A model generated the notes under the pieces. The model was not told where the DNA came from. It worked only from the letters and a program-made list of their open reading frames with translations, and ran no database searches. 64,000 bases of DNA, taken from Rossellomorea aquimaris. GTDB taxonomy: Bacteria; Bacillota; Bacilli; Bacillales; Bacillaceae_B. The translations under genes were made by a program, and so were the position numbers. This document shows positions 1-11,900 of this stretch, piece after piece (positions within the stretch are counted from its first letter, which is position 1; each line of letters starts with the position of its first letter). Where the stretch lies: assembly GCF_008180865.1 (NCBI RefSeq), contig NZ_VTEX01000006.1:281-64280 (forward strand), read 5' to 3'.

Positions 1-75
1 TCAATCCGCTCGACTTGCATGTATTAGGCACGCCGCCAGCGTTCGTCCTGAGCCAGGATCAAACTCTCCGATAAA
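1..75 (-). rRNA. 16S rRNA, 5' end only (partial)
   Basis: Read on the minus strand, the first bases carry the universal 5' end of bacterial 16S rRNA, including GAGAGTTTGATCCTGGCTCA and the following GGACGAACGCTGGCGGCGTG. The mature 5' end is placed near base 75 by analogy with Bacillus (TTTATCGGAGAG). The rest of the operon lies beyond the left edge. It is co-oriented with gyrB-gyrA, as for rrnO of Bacillus subtilis. Confidence 0.97.
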
Positions 76-130
76 AGTTTGAATAGCTCTTTAAAAATAA
101 ATCTAGAATTAACGTTGACGTATTGTCTTG

Positions 131-150
131 TTTTGTTCAGTTTTCAAGGT
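131..150 (-). promoter_or_regulatory. boxA-like antitermination element in the rrn leader
   Basis: The minus-strand rRNA leader contains CCTTGAAAACTGAACAAAAC. It resembles the boxA-type CTTTGAAAACT sequence of Bacillus rRNA leaders, and it lies between the promoters and the 16S start. Function is inferred from position and similarity only. Confidence 0.5.
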
Positions 151-187
151 TCAATGTGTAAAACACTTCGTTTGAAGCGACCTTTAT

Positions 188-216
188 AATATATCATTTA
201 CTGCCGTTACCGTCAA
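188..216 (-). promoter_or_regulatory. rrn promoter P2 (proximal)
   Basis: On the minus strand there is TTGACG (216-211), a 17-base spacer and TATATT (193-188), reading toward the 16S gene. This fits a sigma-A promoter and the tandem-promoter layout of Bacillus rRNA operons. Confidence 0.7.
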
Positions 217-285
217 GGTATTTTTATTATTTTAGAAAAGTTTTTTTCTGAAACAGTATGTAATGCCTTTCGGACAACAAATAAT

Positions 286-314
286 ATTATACATACTATT
301 GGACAGGTTGGCAA
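286..314 (-). promoter_or_regulatory. rrn promoter P1 (distal)
   Basis: On the minus strand there is TTGCCA (314-309), a 17-base spacer and a perfect TATAAT (291-286), about 100 bases upstream of P2. No gene lies between 76 and 416; the interval holds these two promoters and the rRNA leader. Confidence 0.7.
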
Positions 315-416
315 GAGGTAAATCTAAATAAATAAACCAAAGATTAGTTACCTAACCTGAGGTTTACTTAATACGTTGCTATGACTGATCTTAAGAGGCT
401 TCACTCAAAATAAGCT

Positions 417-1499
417 TCAAGCAAAAACTTCTGATATATAAATCTCTTTTTGCTGAGACAGGTCTACGAGTTCTTCCGTTTCGTTTATTTTTACGATGGG
501 CTTTGTAAAAGCGTTCGGTTTGGTATACATCACTTCTCCGTATTGGCCGGTTGATAGCATTACTGAGGTTCCTGTTCTTAGATCTCCCAGTAATTGAAGA
601 AGGCCATTAACGACTTTAATATCGAATTTACCAAATAAATCTTCACTGATCATATCCAGTACCTTGAAGACAGGCTGCTTGCTTCTGTATATTTTTTCTG
701 ATGTCATAGCATGAAATACATCGGCGATTCCAACAATCTGAGAGTAAAGATGAATACGATTATCTTTCTCGGATGCCGGGTAGCCGGTACCATCAAATCG
801 TTCATGATGTTGAAAGATTGCCAGTTTTGTTTCCGTTTTTAACAATGGAGTGTCTTTAACCATTTTATATCCGTTGGCTGTATGGAGCTTTACTTCTTTA
901 AATTCACTCTCTGTTAATGGCTGTTCTTTCGTTAATATGTGTGGACTGACCTTGGCCATTCCACAGTCTGCCAGGACACCCGCTAAAGCCAGCTGGTTCA
1001 CCTGACCTGGGTTCAAGCCTAACTTCTTTCCCAGCATGGCACTTATGATACCCACTGAAATCGCATGGTGAAAAAGATAGTCTTTTTTCGTGCAATATTG
1101 ATGAAGAGAATATACATATGTATGGTTCTCTTGAACAGTTTTAATGACCGGCAGCATTAACTCTCTCACCCTTGCAACATTTACAGACGTTCCTGATTGC
1201 CAGTTCATGAACTCTTTCTTAAATTCCTTGATCGTCATTAAATAGAGATCGATGAATCCGACTGGCTCATTGATTTCTTCGTCCACTATCTCCTTTTCAA
1301 TAGAGACTTGTGCTCTAAATGGATGTCCATCCGCTTTTGTTTTCTCTATTACGAGCTCTGTTATATGGAATGCTTGAAGAATATTTAGATGTTCTTCTTC
1401 TATTACTGTATTCTTTGAAATGATGGGATTGGCTGTCATTCCCATTATATCTTCTGCTACGATGCATCCTAATTGTATCTCTCCACGATGTACCTTCAA
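417..1499 (-). CDS. HD-GYP-type protein with altered HD doublet
   Basis: A 360-residue protein with a TTG start placed 7 bases after GAGGTG. Residues about 100-330 follow the HD-GYP fold, which normally hydrolyses cyclic di-GMP. HHE (231-233) followed by DGTGYP (236-241) matches the HHExxDGxGYP signature, and a conserved His (206) precedes it. The site of the metal-binding His-Asp doublet, however, reads Ala-Asp (177-178) inside VLADCGMAKV, so one ligand is missing. Residues 1-95 form an uncharacterised N-terminal region, and there is no signal peptide or membrane segment. It sits alone between gyrA and the rRNA operon, which are adjacent in B. subtilis. It is either a weakened phosphodiesterase or a c-di-GMP-binding effector; the sequence cannot decide. 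Confidence 0.8.
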   Translation of the reverse strand: MKVHRGEIQLGCIVAEDIMGMTANPIISKNTVIEEEHLNILQAFHITELVIEKTKADGHPFRAQVSIEKEIVDEEINEPVGFIDLYLMTIKEFKKEFMNWQSGTSVNVARVRELMLPVIKTVQENHTYVYSLHQYCTKKDYLFHHAISVGIISAMLGKKLGLNPGQVNQLALAGVLADCGMAKVSPHILTKEQPLTESEFKEVKLHTANGYKMVKDTPLLKTETKLAIFQHHERFDGTGYPASEKDNRIHLYSQIVGIADVFHAMTSEKIYRSKQPVFKVLDMISEDLFGKFDIKVVNGLLQLLGDLRTGTSVMLSTGQYGEVMYTKPNAFTKPIVKINETEELVDLSQQKEIYISEVFA

Positions 1500-1573
1500 C
1501 TATGAACACCTCACTTCTCACCTTTTTCTTCTAGTTTATTTTACCAAATTTAACAGGTTATAGTTATTTTTTC

Positions 1574-1628
1574 ACAAAAAAATAAGCTGTTTTCCAGTAT
1601 GAGAGTCTCATTACTGGAAACAGCTTAT
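1574..1628 (-). terminator. Rho-independent terminator of gyrA
   Basis: A long inverted repeat follows the gyrA stop on the minus strand. ATAAGCTGTTTCCAGTAA pairs with TACTGGAAAACAGCTTAT around a short loop, followed on that strand by a run of T (1574-1581). It ends the gyrB-gyrA transcript before the HD-GYP gene. Confidence 0.85.
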
Positions 1629-1636
1629 CCGTTCAT

Positions 1637-4180
1637 TTATTCTTCTGTATCTTCACTTATGTCTTCTGCATCTACAGAAGTTGTTTGATCTTCGCTATCT
1701 GATTGTTCCATTCCTTCAGAAGTTTCAACTGGTGCTTCCGTTTCTTCTTCATCTTCTTTTTCAACCTTGGCAACGGTTGAAACAAATTCGCTTTCTTGAA
1801 GACGGATCAGTTTAACTCCTTGAGTGTTACGGCCAGTAGTGGAAATATCATTCACATCCATACGGATAAGGACACCATGTGCCGTGATGATCATTAAGTC
1901 TTCTTCACCTGTAACGGCTTTAACAGAGACCAGCTCTCCGTTACGTTCCGTTACATTACATGTTTTTAAGCCTTTACCGCCACGTGTTTGAACTCTATAT
2001 TCACTGGCAGGAGTACGTTTACCGTATCCATTTACCGTTACAACTAAGACATCGCTCTTCTCTTCCAGAATTTCCATTCCTACAACAATGTCATCATCAC
2101 TCAAGTTAATTCCTTTTACTCCGGTAGCTGTTCTTCCCATTGAACGAACATCCGTTTCAGGGAATCGAATGAGCATACCTTTTTTCGTTCCGATGATCAT
2201 ATCTTTCTCTCCATCGGTCAGTTTGACGGAAATGAGCTCATCGTTTTCTCGGAGGTTAATGGCGATCAGACCGTTCGTACGGATATTGGCGAAATCTGAT
2301 ACAGGCGTACGTTTTGAGATCCCTTGCTTCGTAGTGAAGAATAAGTACCAGTCGTCTACGAATTCTTCCACTCGAATCATGGCGTTGATCCACTCATCTT
2401 TTTCTACCCCAAGGAGGTTGATGATCGGAAGTCCTTTAGCAGTACGGCTGAATTCAGGAATTTCATATCCTTTCGCACGGTATGCTTTTCCTTTGTTTGT
2501 AAAGAATAGAATCGTATCATGGGTTGACGTTGTCAGTAGGTGTTCAACAAAGTCCTCATCATTGGTACCCATTCCCTGGATTCCTCTTCCTCCACGCTTT
2601 TGACTGCGGTAGGTTGAGACAGGCAGGCGCTTGATGTATCCGTTATGAGTAAGGGAGACGACAATGTTTTCTCTTGGAATTAAGTCTTCATCTTCAATAT
2701 TCTCAATTCCACCCGCTACGATTTCTGATCTTCTTTCATCATTGAAGCGTTCTTTGATTTCGATAAGCTCTTCACGAATGATTTCGAGAACTTTTTCATC
2801 ATCTGCCAAGATCGCTTTCAATTCTGCAATCTGCTTCAATAGTTCCTGATACTCGTCTTCAATTTTTTCTCGTTCTAAACCGGTTAAACGTTGAAGACGC
2901 ATATCCAGGATCGCCTGGGCTTGTTTGTCAGAAAGGGAGAAGTTCTCCATCAAGCCTTGTTTCGCAAGTTCCGTAGTTTGAGAGCCACGGATAAGTTTAA
3001 TGATTTCATCAATATGATCTAAGGCAATACGCAGACCTTCTAAAATATGAGCTCTTGCCTCAGCTTTGCGTAATTCGAATTCCGTTCTACGACGAATGAC
3101 GACGCGTTGATGTTGTAAGTAATGATATAGGCACTCTTTTAAATTCAATACCTTTGGCTGGCCATCAACAAGCGCCAAAAGGTTGATTCCGAAGCTTGTT
3201 TGAAGGGCCGTTTGCTTGTAGAGATTATTAAGCAAGACGTTCGCATTCGCATCTTTTCTTACTTCGATCACGATTCGCATACCATTACGGTCCGATTCAT
3301 CACGTAAATCTGTGATGCCATCAATCTTCTTATCACGAACAAGATCGGCAATTTTCTCGATCAGTCTCGCTTTATTTACTTGATAAGGAATTTGATGAAC
3401 GATAATCGTTTCTTTTCCGTTGCTTTTTTGTTCAATTTCCACACGGGCACGCATCGTGATGGAACCTTTACCTGTTTCATAGGCACGACGGATGCCGCTT
3501 CTTCCTACAATTAGTCCGGCAGTAGGGAAATCAGGTCCAAAGATGAATTCCATCAGCTCTTGAATCGTAATGTCGGGATCTTTACTTAACGCAAGGATTC
3601 CATCGATGACTTCTCCAAGATTATGAGGTGGAATGTTCGTTGCCATTCCTACTGCGATACCTGAAGAACCGTTCACTAACAGGTTAGGGAAACGGGCAGG
3701 TAACACTTCCGGCTCTCTCTCTGTGCCATCATAGTTATCTTTATAATCAATTGTATCTTTATTAATATCACGAATAAGTTCCATAGAGATCTTGGACATA
3801 CGTGCTTCTGTGTAACGCATGGCCGCAGCTGCATCTCCATCAACTGAACCGAAGTTACCATGTCCGTCTACAAGCATATAACGATAGTTGAAATCCTGTG
3901 CCATACGCACCATTGTGTCATAAACAGCTGAGTCACCGTGGGGGTGATACTTACCGATTACTTCACCGACGATACGTGCTGATTTCTTATATGCTTTGTC
4001 AGCTGTCATCCCCAGGTCATTCATCGCATACAAAATACGGCGATGGACAGGTTTCAGGCCGTCACGGGCATCCGGTAGTGCACGGGAAACGATAACACTC
4101 ATCGCATAATCCAGGAAAGACGAGCGCATTTCACTACTTATATTAATCTCTTTAACATTCGATCTTGGTGTTTCTGCCAT
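1637..4180 (-). CDS. gyrA: DNA gyrase subunit A
   Basis: GyrA (847 aa) is the breakage-reunion subunit of the A2B2 gyrase that introduces negative supercoils. The N-terminal winged-helix region has the quinolone-pocket sequence [15 protein letters not shown] with Ser and Asp at the usual resistance positions, so it looks quinolone-sensitive. The catalytic Tyr lies in [11 protein letters not shown]. The coiled-coil gate is followed by a beta-pinwheel domain whose GyrA-box is QKRGGRGI, with related repeats later. The last 40 or so residues are a strongly acidic Glu/Asp/Ser tail. The start is an ATG 11 bases after AAGGAGG. It lies 108 bases behind gyrB, in the dnaA-dnaN-yaaA-recF-remB-gyrB-gyrA order of Bacillus. 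Confidence 0.99.
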   Translation of the reverse strand: MAETPRSNVKEINISSEMRSSFLDYAMSVIVSRALPDARDGLKPVHRRILYAMNDLGMTADKAYKKSARIVGEVIGKYHPHGDSAVYDTMVRMAQDFNYRYMLVDGHGNFGSVDGDAAAAMRYTEARMSKISMELIRDINKDTIDYKDNYDGTEREPEVLPARFPNLLVNGSSGIAVGMATNIPPHNLGEVIDGILALSKDPDITIQELMEFIFGPDFPTAGLIVGRSGIRRAYETGKGSITMRARVEIEQKSNGKETIIVHQIPYQVNKARLIEKIADLVRDKKIDGITDLRDESDRNGMRIVIEVRKDANANVLLNNLYKQTALQTSFGINLLALVDGQPKVLNLKECLYHYLQHQRVVIRRRTEFELRKAEARAHILEGLRIALDHIDEIIKLIRGSQTTELAKQGLMENFSLSDKQAQAILDMRLQRLTGLEREKIEDEYQELLKQIAELKAILADDEKVLEIIREELIEIKERFNDERRSEIVAGGIENIEDEDLIPRENIVVSLTHNGYIKRLPVSTYRSQKRGGRGIQGMGTNDEDFVEHLLTTSTHDTILFFTNKGKAYRAKGYEIPEFSRTAKGLPIINLLGVEKDEWINAMIRVEEFVDDWYLFFTTKQGISKRTPVSDFANIRTNGLIAINLRENDELISVKLTDGEKDMIIGTKKGMLIRFPETDVRSMGRTATGVKGINLSDDDIVVGMEILEEKSDVLVVTVNGYGKRTPASEYRVQTRGGKGLKTCNVTERNGELVSVKAVTGEEDLMIITAHGVLIRMDVNDISTTGRNTQGVKLIRLQESEFVSTVAKVEKEDEEETEAPVETSEGMEQSDSEDQTTSVDAEDISEDTEE

Positions 4181-4288
4181 AGTAAAAGGGACCTCCTTTT
4201 AAAGAAAGATTTATACCTTTCTCATTCTTTACCTTGTCCGCTATGTAAAAGACAGGATAGCACATGGTCTATCCTGTACTATTTAATT

Positions 4289-6217
<1,929 letters not shown>

Positions 6218-6253
6218 TCACCTACACTTTCTAACCTTCAGGGCTTTATATTT

Positions 6254-6508
6254 CTATAATAAATTCTCATAGTTTGAGTATTTCTTTGATCGTTTCTTTA
6301 ACGTACTTGATGCTAGTGGTGAAAGATACAACTGATTAGACGTGATTACAAGAGATTTATATGAACCCTTTGCAAGATTACAAAGGTTTTTATCTTTCGT
6401 TTTTAAAAAGTGTTGAATTTCTTCTGAAAATTGAACGGTGTCTCGATCAATAATAGCGATGATTTCATCTGTACGTACCATGACATCTTCTCCAACATGT
6501 ATGTACAA
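6254..6508 (-). CDS. remB: RemB-like extracellular matrix regulator (DUF370)
   Basis: An 84-residue DUF370 protein, the counterpart of B. subtilis YaaB/RemB, encoded at the same place between recF and gyrB. RemA and RemB are small DNA-associated proteins needed for biofilm matrix gene expression in B. subtilis. The family hallmarks here are the MYIHVGED start and YLSPLASSTLKKR near residues 60-73. The start is TTG, chosen because it gives the family's exact N-terminus and lies just after GAGGTG. The gap to recF is 9 bases, so translation is probably coupled. Regulation of matrix genes is inferred from homology. Confidence 0.85.
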   Translation of the reverse strand: MYIHVGEDVMVRTDEIIAIIDRDTVQFSEEIQHFLKTKDKNLCNLAKGSYKSLVITSNQLYLSPLASSTLKKRSKKYSNYENLL

Positions 6509-6517
6509 GGTAACACC

Positions 6518-7636
6518 TCATTTCAATCTTTTCATTGATCCGGCTTCCACTTCAAAAGTAGTCGCTTCGTTTAAGGTTTGATGATCAATCCCATCGACGT
6601 TTGTCGTCGTTACAAAGGTTTGAACTTTTCCCTGGATGGTATTTAATAAATGTGATTGACGATAATCATCTAATTCCGACAAGACATCATCAAGAAGTAA
6701 GATGGGATATTCTTTGATTTCAGAATGAATCAGCTCAATTTCTGCAAGCTTCACAGAGAGGGCCGTTGTCCGTTGCTGCCCCTGTGATCCGAATGTTTGA
6801 ACATCCCGTCCATTCACAATAAATTGAAGATCATCCCGATGCGGCCCGATCAGGGTCACACCACGATCAATTTCCCGTTCGCGGATACCATCAAATTTCT
6901 GCTCATATATATCTACCATTTTTGACCATTCTTGATTATCTGATACATCCAAAGACGGTTTATATACGATTTCCAAGGTTTCTAAGTTCCTTGAAATCCC
7001 GGAATGGATCGGTTTTGCCCAGCTTTCTAATAGCTGAACGAACTCAAAGCGCTTTTTCGTAATTTTGACAGCCATCTCAATGAACTGTTCCGTCAAGACT
7101 TCCAGCATGGTCTGGTCTTTTTGTTTTCTTGTTTGCAATTGTTTCAGATAATGGTTCCGTTGCTGTAATATTTTTTGATAAAGGCTGATATCATGTAAAT
7201 AAACAGGAGAAACCTGACCAATTTCCATATCAATAAAACGACGCCTTACTTGAGGGCTCCCTTTTACTAAATGGAGATCTTCAGGCGCAAACATGACTAC
7301 ATTCATATTGCCGACATATAGACTTAGTTTAGATTGCTCGAGGTGATTACTTTTCGCTTTTTTCCCTTTTTTCGAGAGGATAAGCTCCAATGGTAACGCA
7401 CCGTTATATTTCTGAATCCTACCTTTTATTTTAGCATATTCCTCGTCCCAACGGATTAAATCTTTATCATTTGAGGTCCGGTGGGATTTAGCCATCGCCA
7501 GTACATAGATAGACTCCATAATATTCGTCTTTCCTTGAGCATTCTCTCCAAGAATTACGTTCACCTTATTTTCGAAACTTACGTCGATTGACTCGTAATT
7601 CCGATAGTTTCTTAATTCTAATTGTTCAATGTACAT
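6518..7636 (-). CDS. recF: DNA replication and repair protein RecF
   Basis: RecF (372 aa) is an SMC/ABC-like ATPase that works with RecO and RecR to load RecA at single-strand gaps. The Walker A region is GENAQGKTN (around residue 31), the lid-proximal signature is [18 protein letters not shown], and Walker B is [13 protein letters not shown]. The N-terminal [14 protein letters not shown] is typical of the family. It lies 17 bases after yaaA and 9 bases before remB, in the conserved dnaN-yaaA-recF cluster. The start is an ATG with an AAGGGTG ribosome site. Confidence 0.98.
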   Translation of the reverse strand: MYIEQLELRNYRNYESIDVSFENKVNVILGENAQGKTNIMESIYVLAMAKSHRTSNDKDLIRWDEEYAKIKGRIQKYNGALPLELILSKKGKKAKSNHLEQSKLSLYVGNMNVVMFAPEDLHLVKGSPQVRRRFIDMEIGQVSPVYLHDISLYQKILQQRNHYLKQLQTRKQKDQTMLEVLTEQFIEMAVKITKKRFEFVQLLESWAKPIHSGISRNLETLEIVYKPSLDVSDNQEWSKMVDIYEQKFDGIREREIDRGVTLIGPHRDDLQFIVNGRDVQTFGSQGQQRTTALSVKLAEIELIHSEIKEYPILLLDDVLSELDDYRQSHLLNTIQGKVQTFVTTTNVDGIDHQTLNEATTFEVEAGSMKRLK

Positions 7637-7653
7637 GGAAATAACACCCTTTA

Positions 7654-7872
7654 TTATTCTCCAGCAACCACAAATACTCCTACTTCGGGAATTTCAATTG
7701 TGTCACCAATTGTGAGTTTTCTGCCTCTTCTTTGGTCTTGTTCGCCATTTATGTATACTTCATATTCACTTAAGAACCACTTCGCCATCCCGCCGGACTG
7801 AATTACTTCAGCTAGCTTCAGGAATTGTCCCAATGTGATGATTTCCGTTTCAATGGTGATCTCTTTCGCCAC
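7654..7872 (-). CDS. yaaA: S4-domain protein YaaA/RlbA
   Basis: A 72-residue single-domain S4 RNA-binding protein. The core is [20 protein letters not shown] followed by [19 protein letters not shown], the usual S4 fold with its basic patch. The B. subtilis homologue between dnaN and recF has been linked to ribosome biogenesis. Two in-frame GTG starts exist. The inner one (7872) gives an N-terminus of the same length as B. subtilis YaaA; the outer one (7881) would add three residues. No strong RBS separates the two. Confidence 0.85.
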   Translation of the reverse strand: MAKEITIETEIITLGQFLKLAEVIQSGGMAKWFLSEYEVYINGEQDQRRGRKLTIGDTIEIPEVGVFVVAGE

Positions 7873-8044
7873 TAAAATCACTACTTTCCGTATAAAGTCT
7901 CTAATATCTTATTTTACTCTAAATGGAGTTAAGTCACAACTAACGAAAAATCAGCAAGGACTCACAGTGCAATTTGTCCTTGTTATCATTGGATTTTCCA
8001 TCAAATAGCCGAGAGTAATTCCTTCAATTACCAGATAAAGTGTA

Positions 8045-8083
8045 GAAAAAGAGCCAATACCCCATGTGAAAGGCATCGGCTCT
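8045..8083 (-). terminator. Terminator after dnaN
   Basis: On the minus strand, AGAGCCGATGCC pairs imperfectly with GGTATTGGCTCT and is followed by five T residues. It lies just beyond the dnaN stop, so dnaA-dnaN may end here and yaaA-recF may use its own promoter in the 7873-8044 gap. Confidence 0.75.
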
Positions 8084-8093
8084 TGTATATTCA

Positions 8094-9230
8094 TTAGTAC
8101 GTTCTAACTGGAAGAATCAACTGAAGGATCGAATCATCATGAAGTGGTTTCAGTACGAACGGTCTCATGGCCCCGGTGAAGTTCACATAGATTTCTGTTC
8201 CTTCAATGGCTTTTAACGCGTCCATCATATATTTTGCACTAAAGGAGATCTTCAGTTCTTCTCCTTCAATGGATTGGCTTTGCACCTGTTCGATTACTTT
8301 CCCGATCTCTGGTGTGTTAGACGAAATCTCAATCATGCCGCCATCCAGAGTTGAGAGTTTCACTACGTTGTTTCTTCCTTCTCTGGCAAGTAGTGAAGCA
8401 CGGTCTATCGCTTGTAAAAATTCTTTCGTATTCAGCGTTAGTTCTGTCTTTGTATCAGAAGGAATTAATCGACTAGTGTCAGGGTAATTCCCTTCTAATA
8501 GTCTTGAGAAGAATAATAGGTGTTTCGCTTTGAATAGAACTTGATTTTCAGTAATCACGATTTCAACAGGCTCTTCTGTATCATCAAGGATTTTATTCAG
8601 CTCGTTTAAGCTTTTCCCTGGAATCACAATATTGTAAGAAGCATCATGATTGGTTTCAATCGGTGCCTTTCTCATCGCAAGTCGATGACTATCTGTTGCA
8701 ATACAGCTCAGTTCCCCATTTTCAATCTGACAGTTTACACCTGTCAAGATGGGGCGTGTTTCTGAGGTGGACACTGCGAATACAGTTTGTCTGATCATCG
8801 TTTTCAGGAGATCCGTCGAAACTTTGATCCCATTCCCTTCTTCAATCTGAGGAAGATGCGGGTACTCTTCTGGATCTAAACCGTTTAAATTAAATTCTGC
8901 CTGTCCTGAACGAATAACGGTTTGGAAATGATTTTGAACTTCAATTTCCACCGTATCTTTAGGTAATTTCTTAACAATTTCACTGAAGAACTTAGCCTGA
9001 AGAACAATCCCTCCAGTTTCCATGATCTCAACAATTTCTGAACCTTCTTCTTCATTCGGAATAAAGGACTCGATTGAAATGTCTGAATCACTACCTGTTA
9101 GTGTTACGCCATCTTCCGTTGCGATGATTTTTATCCCTGTAAGAATGGGTATCGTTGTTCTTGACGTTACAGCCTTCATGACATCCTGAACACTTTGGAC
9201 AAGATAGTCCCTTTGAATAACAAATTTCAT
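8094..9230 (-). CDS. dnaN: DNA polymerase III beta sliding clamp
   Basis: DnaN (378 aa) is the ring-shaped clamp that tethers replicative polymerase to DNA and also serves repair and DnaA control through YabA in Bacillus. The sequence has the three-fold clamp architecture, starting MKFVIQRDYLV, with the conserved ATDSHRLAMRK in the second domain and ending MRPFVLKPLHDDSILQLILPVRTY-like (last residues PVRTY). The start is an ATG 8 bases after GGAGG. It follows dnaA across a 206-base intergenic region that contains the DNA unwinding element. Confidence 0.99.
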   Translation of the reverse strand: MKFVIQRDYLVQSVQDVMKAVTSRTTIPILTGIKIIATEDGVTLTGSDSDISIESFIPNEEEGSEIVEIMETGGIVLQAKFFSEIVKKLPKDTVEIEVQNHFQTVIRSGQAEFNLNGLDPEEYPHLPQIEEGNGIKVSTDLLKTMIRQTVFAVSTSETRPILTGVNCQIENGELSCIATDSHRLAMRKAPIETNHDASYNIVIPGKSLNELNKILDDTEEPVEIVITENQVLFKAKHLLFFSRLLEGNYPDTSRLIPSDTKTELTLNTKEFLQAIDRASLLAREGRNNVVKLSTLDGGMIEISSNTPEIGKVIEQVQSQSIEGEELKISFSAKYMMDALKAIEGTEIYVNFTGAMRPFVLKPLHDDSILQLILPVRTY

Positions 9231-9239
9231 GATTTATTC

Positions 9240-9411
9240 CTCCAATTTGCACATAATTTTATGGACTGAATCATATACTAATAATTTATTTAAAAAATAG
9301 TAATAGAAGTAGTAGGGCCTGTTGATATGTGGATAAGTGTGTGAATTCAACGTAAACACAGCCTATCCACATGTGGACAGACTGTGTGCTAGTTTGTCTT
9401 AGTTATTCACA
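9240..9411. other. oriC unwinding region: DnaA boxes, GC motif, DnaA-trios
   Basis: This is the dnaA-dnaN intergenic part of the origin. DnaA boxes are TTATTCACA (9403-9411), CTATCCACA (9363-9371) and, inverted, TGTGGATAA (9328-9336). Beside the last box is GGCC (9316-9319), and next to it is a run of trinucleotides TAG-TAA-TAG-AAG-TAG-TAG (9298-9315), followed by an AT-rich block (9240-9297). The order box, GC motif, DnaA-trio, AT-rich DNA matches the basal unwinding system described for B. subtilis, in the same orientation relative to dnaA and dnaN. Confidence 0.85.
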
Positions 9412-9436
9412 TTATCCAGTTTTTTTGTGTGTAAGA

Positions 9437-10783
9437 TTAACTCTTTAAAGACTCACGAATTTCTTTCAGCTGCTGCTGAAGAAGCGCATCTGCTCCGAGT
9501 AATGTACTGATCTTCTCATGAGCATGAATGACGGTCGTGTGATCCCGGCCGCCAAATTCTTCCCCAATCTTTGGAAGGGAAGAATCTGTCATTTCCCTGG
9601 ATAGATACATAGCGATCTGTCGGGGAAACGCGATGGATTTTGTTCGTTTCTTCGCTTTAAAGTCTTCCAGCTTCACATTGAAGTGCTCACCAACGACACG
9701 TTGAATTTCCTGGATGGTAATAACCCGTGGTTTTGAGCTTGGAATGATATCTTTCAAAGCTTCAGCTGCAAGATCCGCATTGATATCTTTATTTATAAGA
9801 GAAGAGTACGCAACAACTCTGATTAAAGCGCCCTCTAACTCACGAATGTTTGAATCGATTTGGTTAGCTATATAAAGCATGGCTTCATTTGGAATGTCCA
9901 ATCCTTCAGCCTTTGCCTTTTTTCGTAAAATAGCAATTCTCGTCTCAAGATCTGGGGGGGTTATGTCTGTAATAAGACCCCATTCGAATCGAGAGCGAAG
10001 CCTGTCTTCAAGTGTCGGAATTTCTTTCGGTGGCCGATCACTGGAAATGACAATCTGCTTGCTTTCTTCATGTAAGGTATTAAAAGTATGGAAAAATTCC
10101 TCTTGCGTTTGTTCTTTTCCTGCTAAAAATTGAATGTCATCTATTAATAAAACATCAACGTTGCGGTATTTATTGCGGAAATCGACTGCTTTATTATCAC
10201 GAATGGAGTTAATGAATTCATTTGTGAATTTCTCAGAGGATAGATAAACCACTTTAGCAGCAGGATTATGCTCCAGTACATAATGTCCGATCGCATGCAT
10301 TAAGTGAGTTTTTCCCAGTCCTACTCCACCATAAATAAACAAGGGATTATAGGCTTTTGCAGGTGCTTCAGCCACAGCTAAAGATGCTGCATGGGCGAAA
10401 CGGTTGCCCGAACCGATAACAAAGGTGTCGAATGTGTATTTTGCATTCAGCATATTTTGATTGATATCCTGTTGATCGTCGTCTTTCATCGACTTCTTTG
10501 GCGGCAATTGAATATCAAATTCTTCCGGCTCCTGATTTTGTGGAATGATGAATTTCACGACCAATTCTTCGCCCGTAATATCATACAAAACCCCGGAGAT
10601 TAATTGAGAATAGCGTCCTTCCAGCCAATCTCGTGCAAATTCATTTGGAGCTGTAATGACAAGTGTGTCACCTTGAATGGAATGCGCCTTAGTTGATTTT
10701 AACCAAGTATCAAAGCTTGGTTTACTTATCTTTTTTTCGATGCTTTCTAAGGCTTTGCTCCAAAGATCCCCGATATTCTCCAA
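9437..10783 (-). CDS. dnaA: Chromosomal replication initiator DnaA
   Basis: DnaA (448 aa) binds DnaA boxes, forms an ATP-dependent filament and opens oriC. Domain I begins [18 protein letters not shown] and domain II is a short charged linker near residues 85-110. The AAA+ domain has Walker [11 protein letters not shown], Walker [14 protein letters not shown], and the sensor Arg region [13 protein letters not shown]. Domain IV ends with the DNA-binding signature [15 protein letters not shown]. The start is TTG, 8 bases after AGGAGG and matching the family's N-terminus. It probably regulates itself through the boxes on both sides. Confidence 0.99.
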   Translation of the reverse strand: MENIGDLWSKALESIEKKISKPSFDTWLKSTKAHSIQGDTLVITAPNEFARDWLEGRYSQLISGVLYDITGEELVVKFIIPQNQEPEEFDIQLPPKKSMKDDDQQDINQNMLNAKYTFDTFVIGSGNRFAHAASLAVAEAPAKAYNPLFIYGGVGLGKTHLMHAIGHYVLEHNPAAKVVYLSSEKFTNEFINSIRDNKAVDFRNKYRNVDVLLIDDIQFLAGKEQTQEEFFHTFNTLHEESKQIVISSDRPPKEIPTLEDRLRSRFEWGLITDITPPDLETRIAILRKKAKAEGLDIPNEAMLYIANQIDSNIRELEGALIRVVAYSSLINKDINADLAAEALKDIIPSSKPRVITIQEIQRVVGEHFNVKLEDFKAKKRTKSIAFPRQIAMYLSREMTDSSLPKIGEEFGGRDHTTVIHAHEKISTLLGADALLQQQLKEIRESLKS

Positions 10784-10924
10784 TCCTGATCCCTCCTTTT
10801 CTCAGTTTGTATAACTTCTGTACAACAATTACATGCTATAAAATCCGTTAACTCTCGCTATTTTATAAAAATACAAAACAATGAATGTGGAAAATATATA
10901 TAATAAGGAAAGAAAATGGTTTTT

Positions 10925-11205
10925 CGACAATATCCACCACTTGTGGACAACGTTTTACAAACCCTCTGAATAAGTTACCCACATGATATCCACATTTTGT
11001 GGATAAGTTATTTCCGTAAACCTAGTTATCAAGAGTGAAAACACAATAATCATATCAAAATATCCTTAGCGGTGCAATGCTTTTTAAAATTTATCCACAA
11101 GCCCCCACCCCTTGTGGAATGAAATTGTCCACAACCCAAGAACTTGTGAAAAAGTTGTCAGTATGTGTTGTGGATAAATTAAAAACGTGTCGAATCCTAT
11201 CCACA
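10925..11205. other. oriC upstream DnaA-box cluster
   Basis: The gap between dnaA and rpmH is origin DNA. Exact consensus boxes are TGTGGATAA (10998-11006), TTATCCACA (11091-11099) and TGTGGATAA (11169-11177). Close variants include TTGTCCACA (11125-11133), CTATCCACA (11197-11205) and others near 10940 and 10988. This corresponds to the incA/incB side of the bipartite B. subtilis origin. Bases 11206-11369 hold nothing I can identify. Confidence 0.85.
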
Positions 11206-11369
11206 GGCATGTTTGATAGAGAAATAAAATAAGATTTGTAGAAGGAGAAAGATCAAACAGGTAGATGAGTTATTCGAAGTAATCGTTCAAATGGATCTAA
11301 TAATTAGCACATGGTCATTTTTCTTAGATTTTATAAATTGGTTTTGGAAAAAGTATAGTAAATAATTTT

Positions 11370-11443
11370 GTTGATTGTAGTGGAAGGTGCTCGCTTTCCG
11401 CGGGGCGGGCGGTGAGCACCTGGAGCGTAAATCAACCACTACA
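11370..11443. repeat. Dispersed palindromic repeat, short form
   Basis: Nested inverted repeats: GTTGATT (11370-11376) with AATCAAC (11430-11436), and AGGTGCTC (11385-11392) with GAGCACCT (11414-11421), around a GC-rich core CCGCGGGGCGGGCGG. The core and the flank TGGAGCG resemble the copy at 36481-36615. It looks like a non-autonomous palindromic repeat inserted between oriC and rpmH. Confidence 0.65.
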
Positions 11444-11517
11444 CGCTAATAGTAAAGAGCGAAAAGACTTTAAAATGATTTCCGAAATAACAATTAAAAA
11501 GAAAAATAATATGAGTG

Positions 11518-11547
11518 TTGACTTTTTATGGGTACCGTCTTTATAAT
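11518..11547 (+). promoter_or_regulatory. Promoter of rpmH-rnpA
   Basis: TTGACT (11518-11523), an 18-base spacer and TATAAT (11542-11547), 54 bases upstream of the rpmH start. It matches the sigma-A consensus well. Confidence 0.75.
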
Positions 11548-11600
11548 AGTGAGGAATGTCTTTAACTTTTATAAAGATATCCTTCAGGGAGGTGTCATAG

Positions 11601-11735
11601 ATGAAAAGAACGTTTCAACCAAATAATCGTAAAAGAAAAAAGAACCACGGTTTCCGTGCACGTATGAGCTCTAAAAACGGACGTAATGTTTTAGCTCGTC
11701 GTCGTAGCAAAGGAAGAAAAGTATTATCTGCCTAG
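11601..11735 (+). CDS. rpmH: 50S ribosomal protein L34
   Basis: A 44-residue, highly basic protein starting [20 protein letters not shown] and ending KGRKVLSA, which is ribosomal protein L34 of the large subunit over its full length. The ATG follows AGGGAGGTG by 9 bases. The gene is the first of the rightward arm next to oriC and is followed by rnpA, as in nearly all bacteria. Confidence 0.99.
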   Translation: MKRTFQPNNRKRKKNHGFRARMSSKNGRNVLARRRSKGRKVLSA

Positions 11736-11766
11736 ACCACTGAACTGACTCAGTGGTCTTTTTTTT
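11735..11766 (+). terminator. Terminator/attenuator between rpmH and rnpA
   Basis: GACCACTGA (11735-11743) pairs with TCAGTGGTC (11750-11758) and is followed by eight T. It directly overlaps the rpmH stop and would lower rnpA transcription relative to rpmH. Confidence 0.9.
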
Positions 11767-11900
11767 CCTTTATCCCAAGTGAAAAGACCATTTGGCTCGT
11801 TCGTATTATGTTTTAAGAGAAAAATTACTTATAATTTCAAATGAATGAGCCAATAATGTCGAGGATACATCAAGACAAAAATGAAAATTAGGTGTGGTCA

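Noticed and set aside
2088..2603. 171-residue plus-strand frame inside gyrA
   Set aside because: It is antisense to conserved gyrA coding sequence and Ser-rich as expected for a shadow frame.
11892..11900. GTG start for rnpA nine bases upstream
   Set aside because: The GTG is inside the AGGTG ribosome site; the ATG at 11901 gives the family N-terminus.
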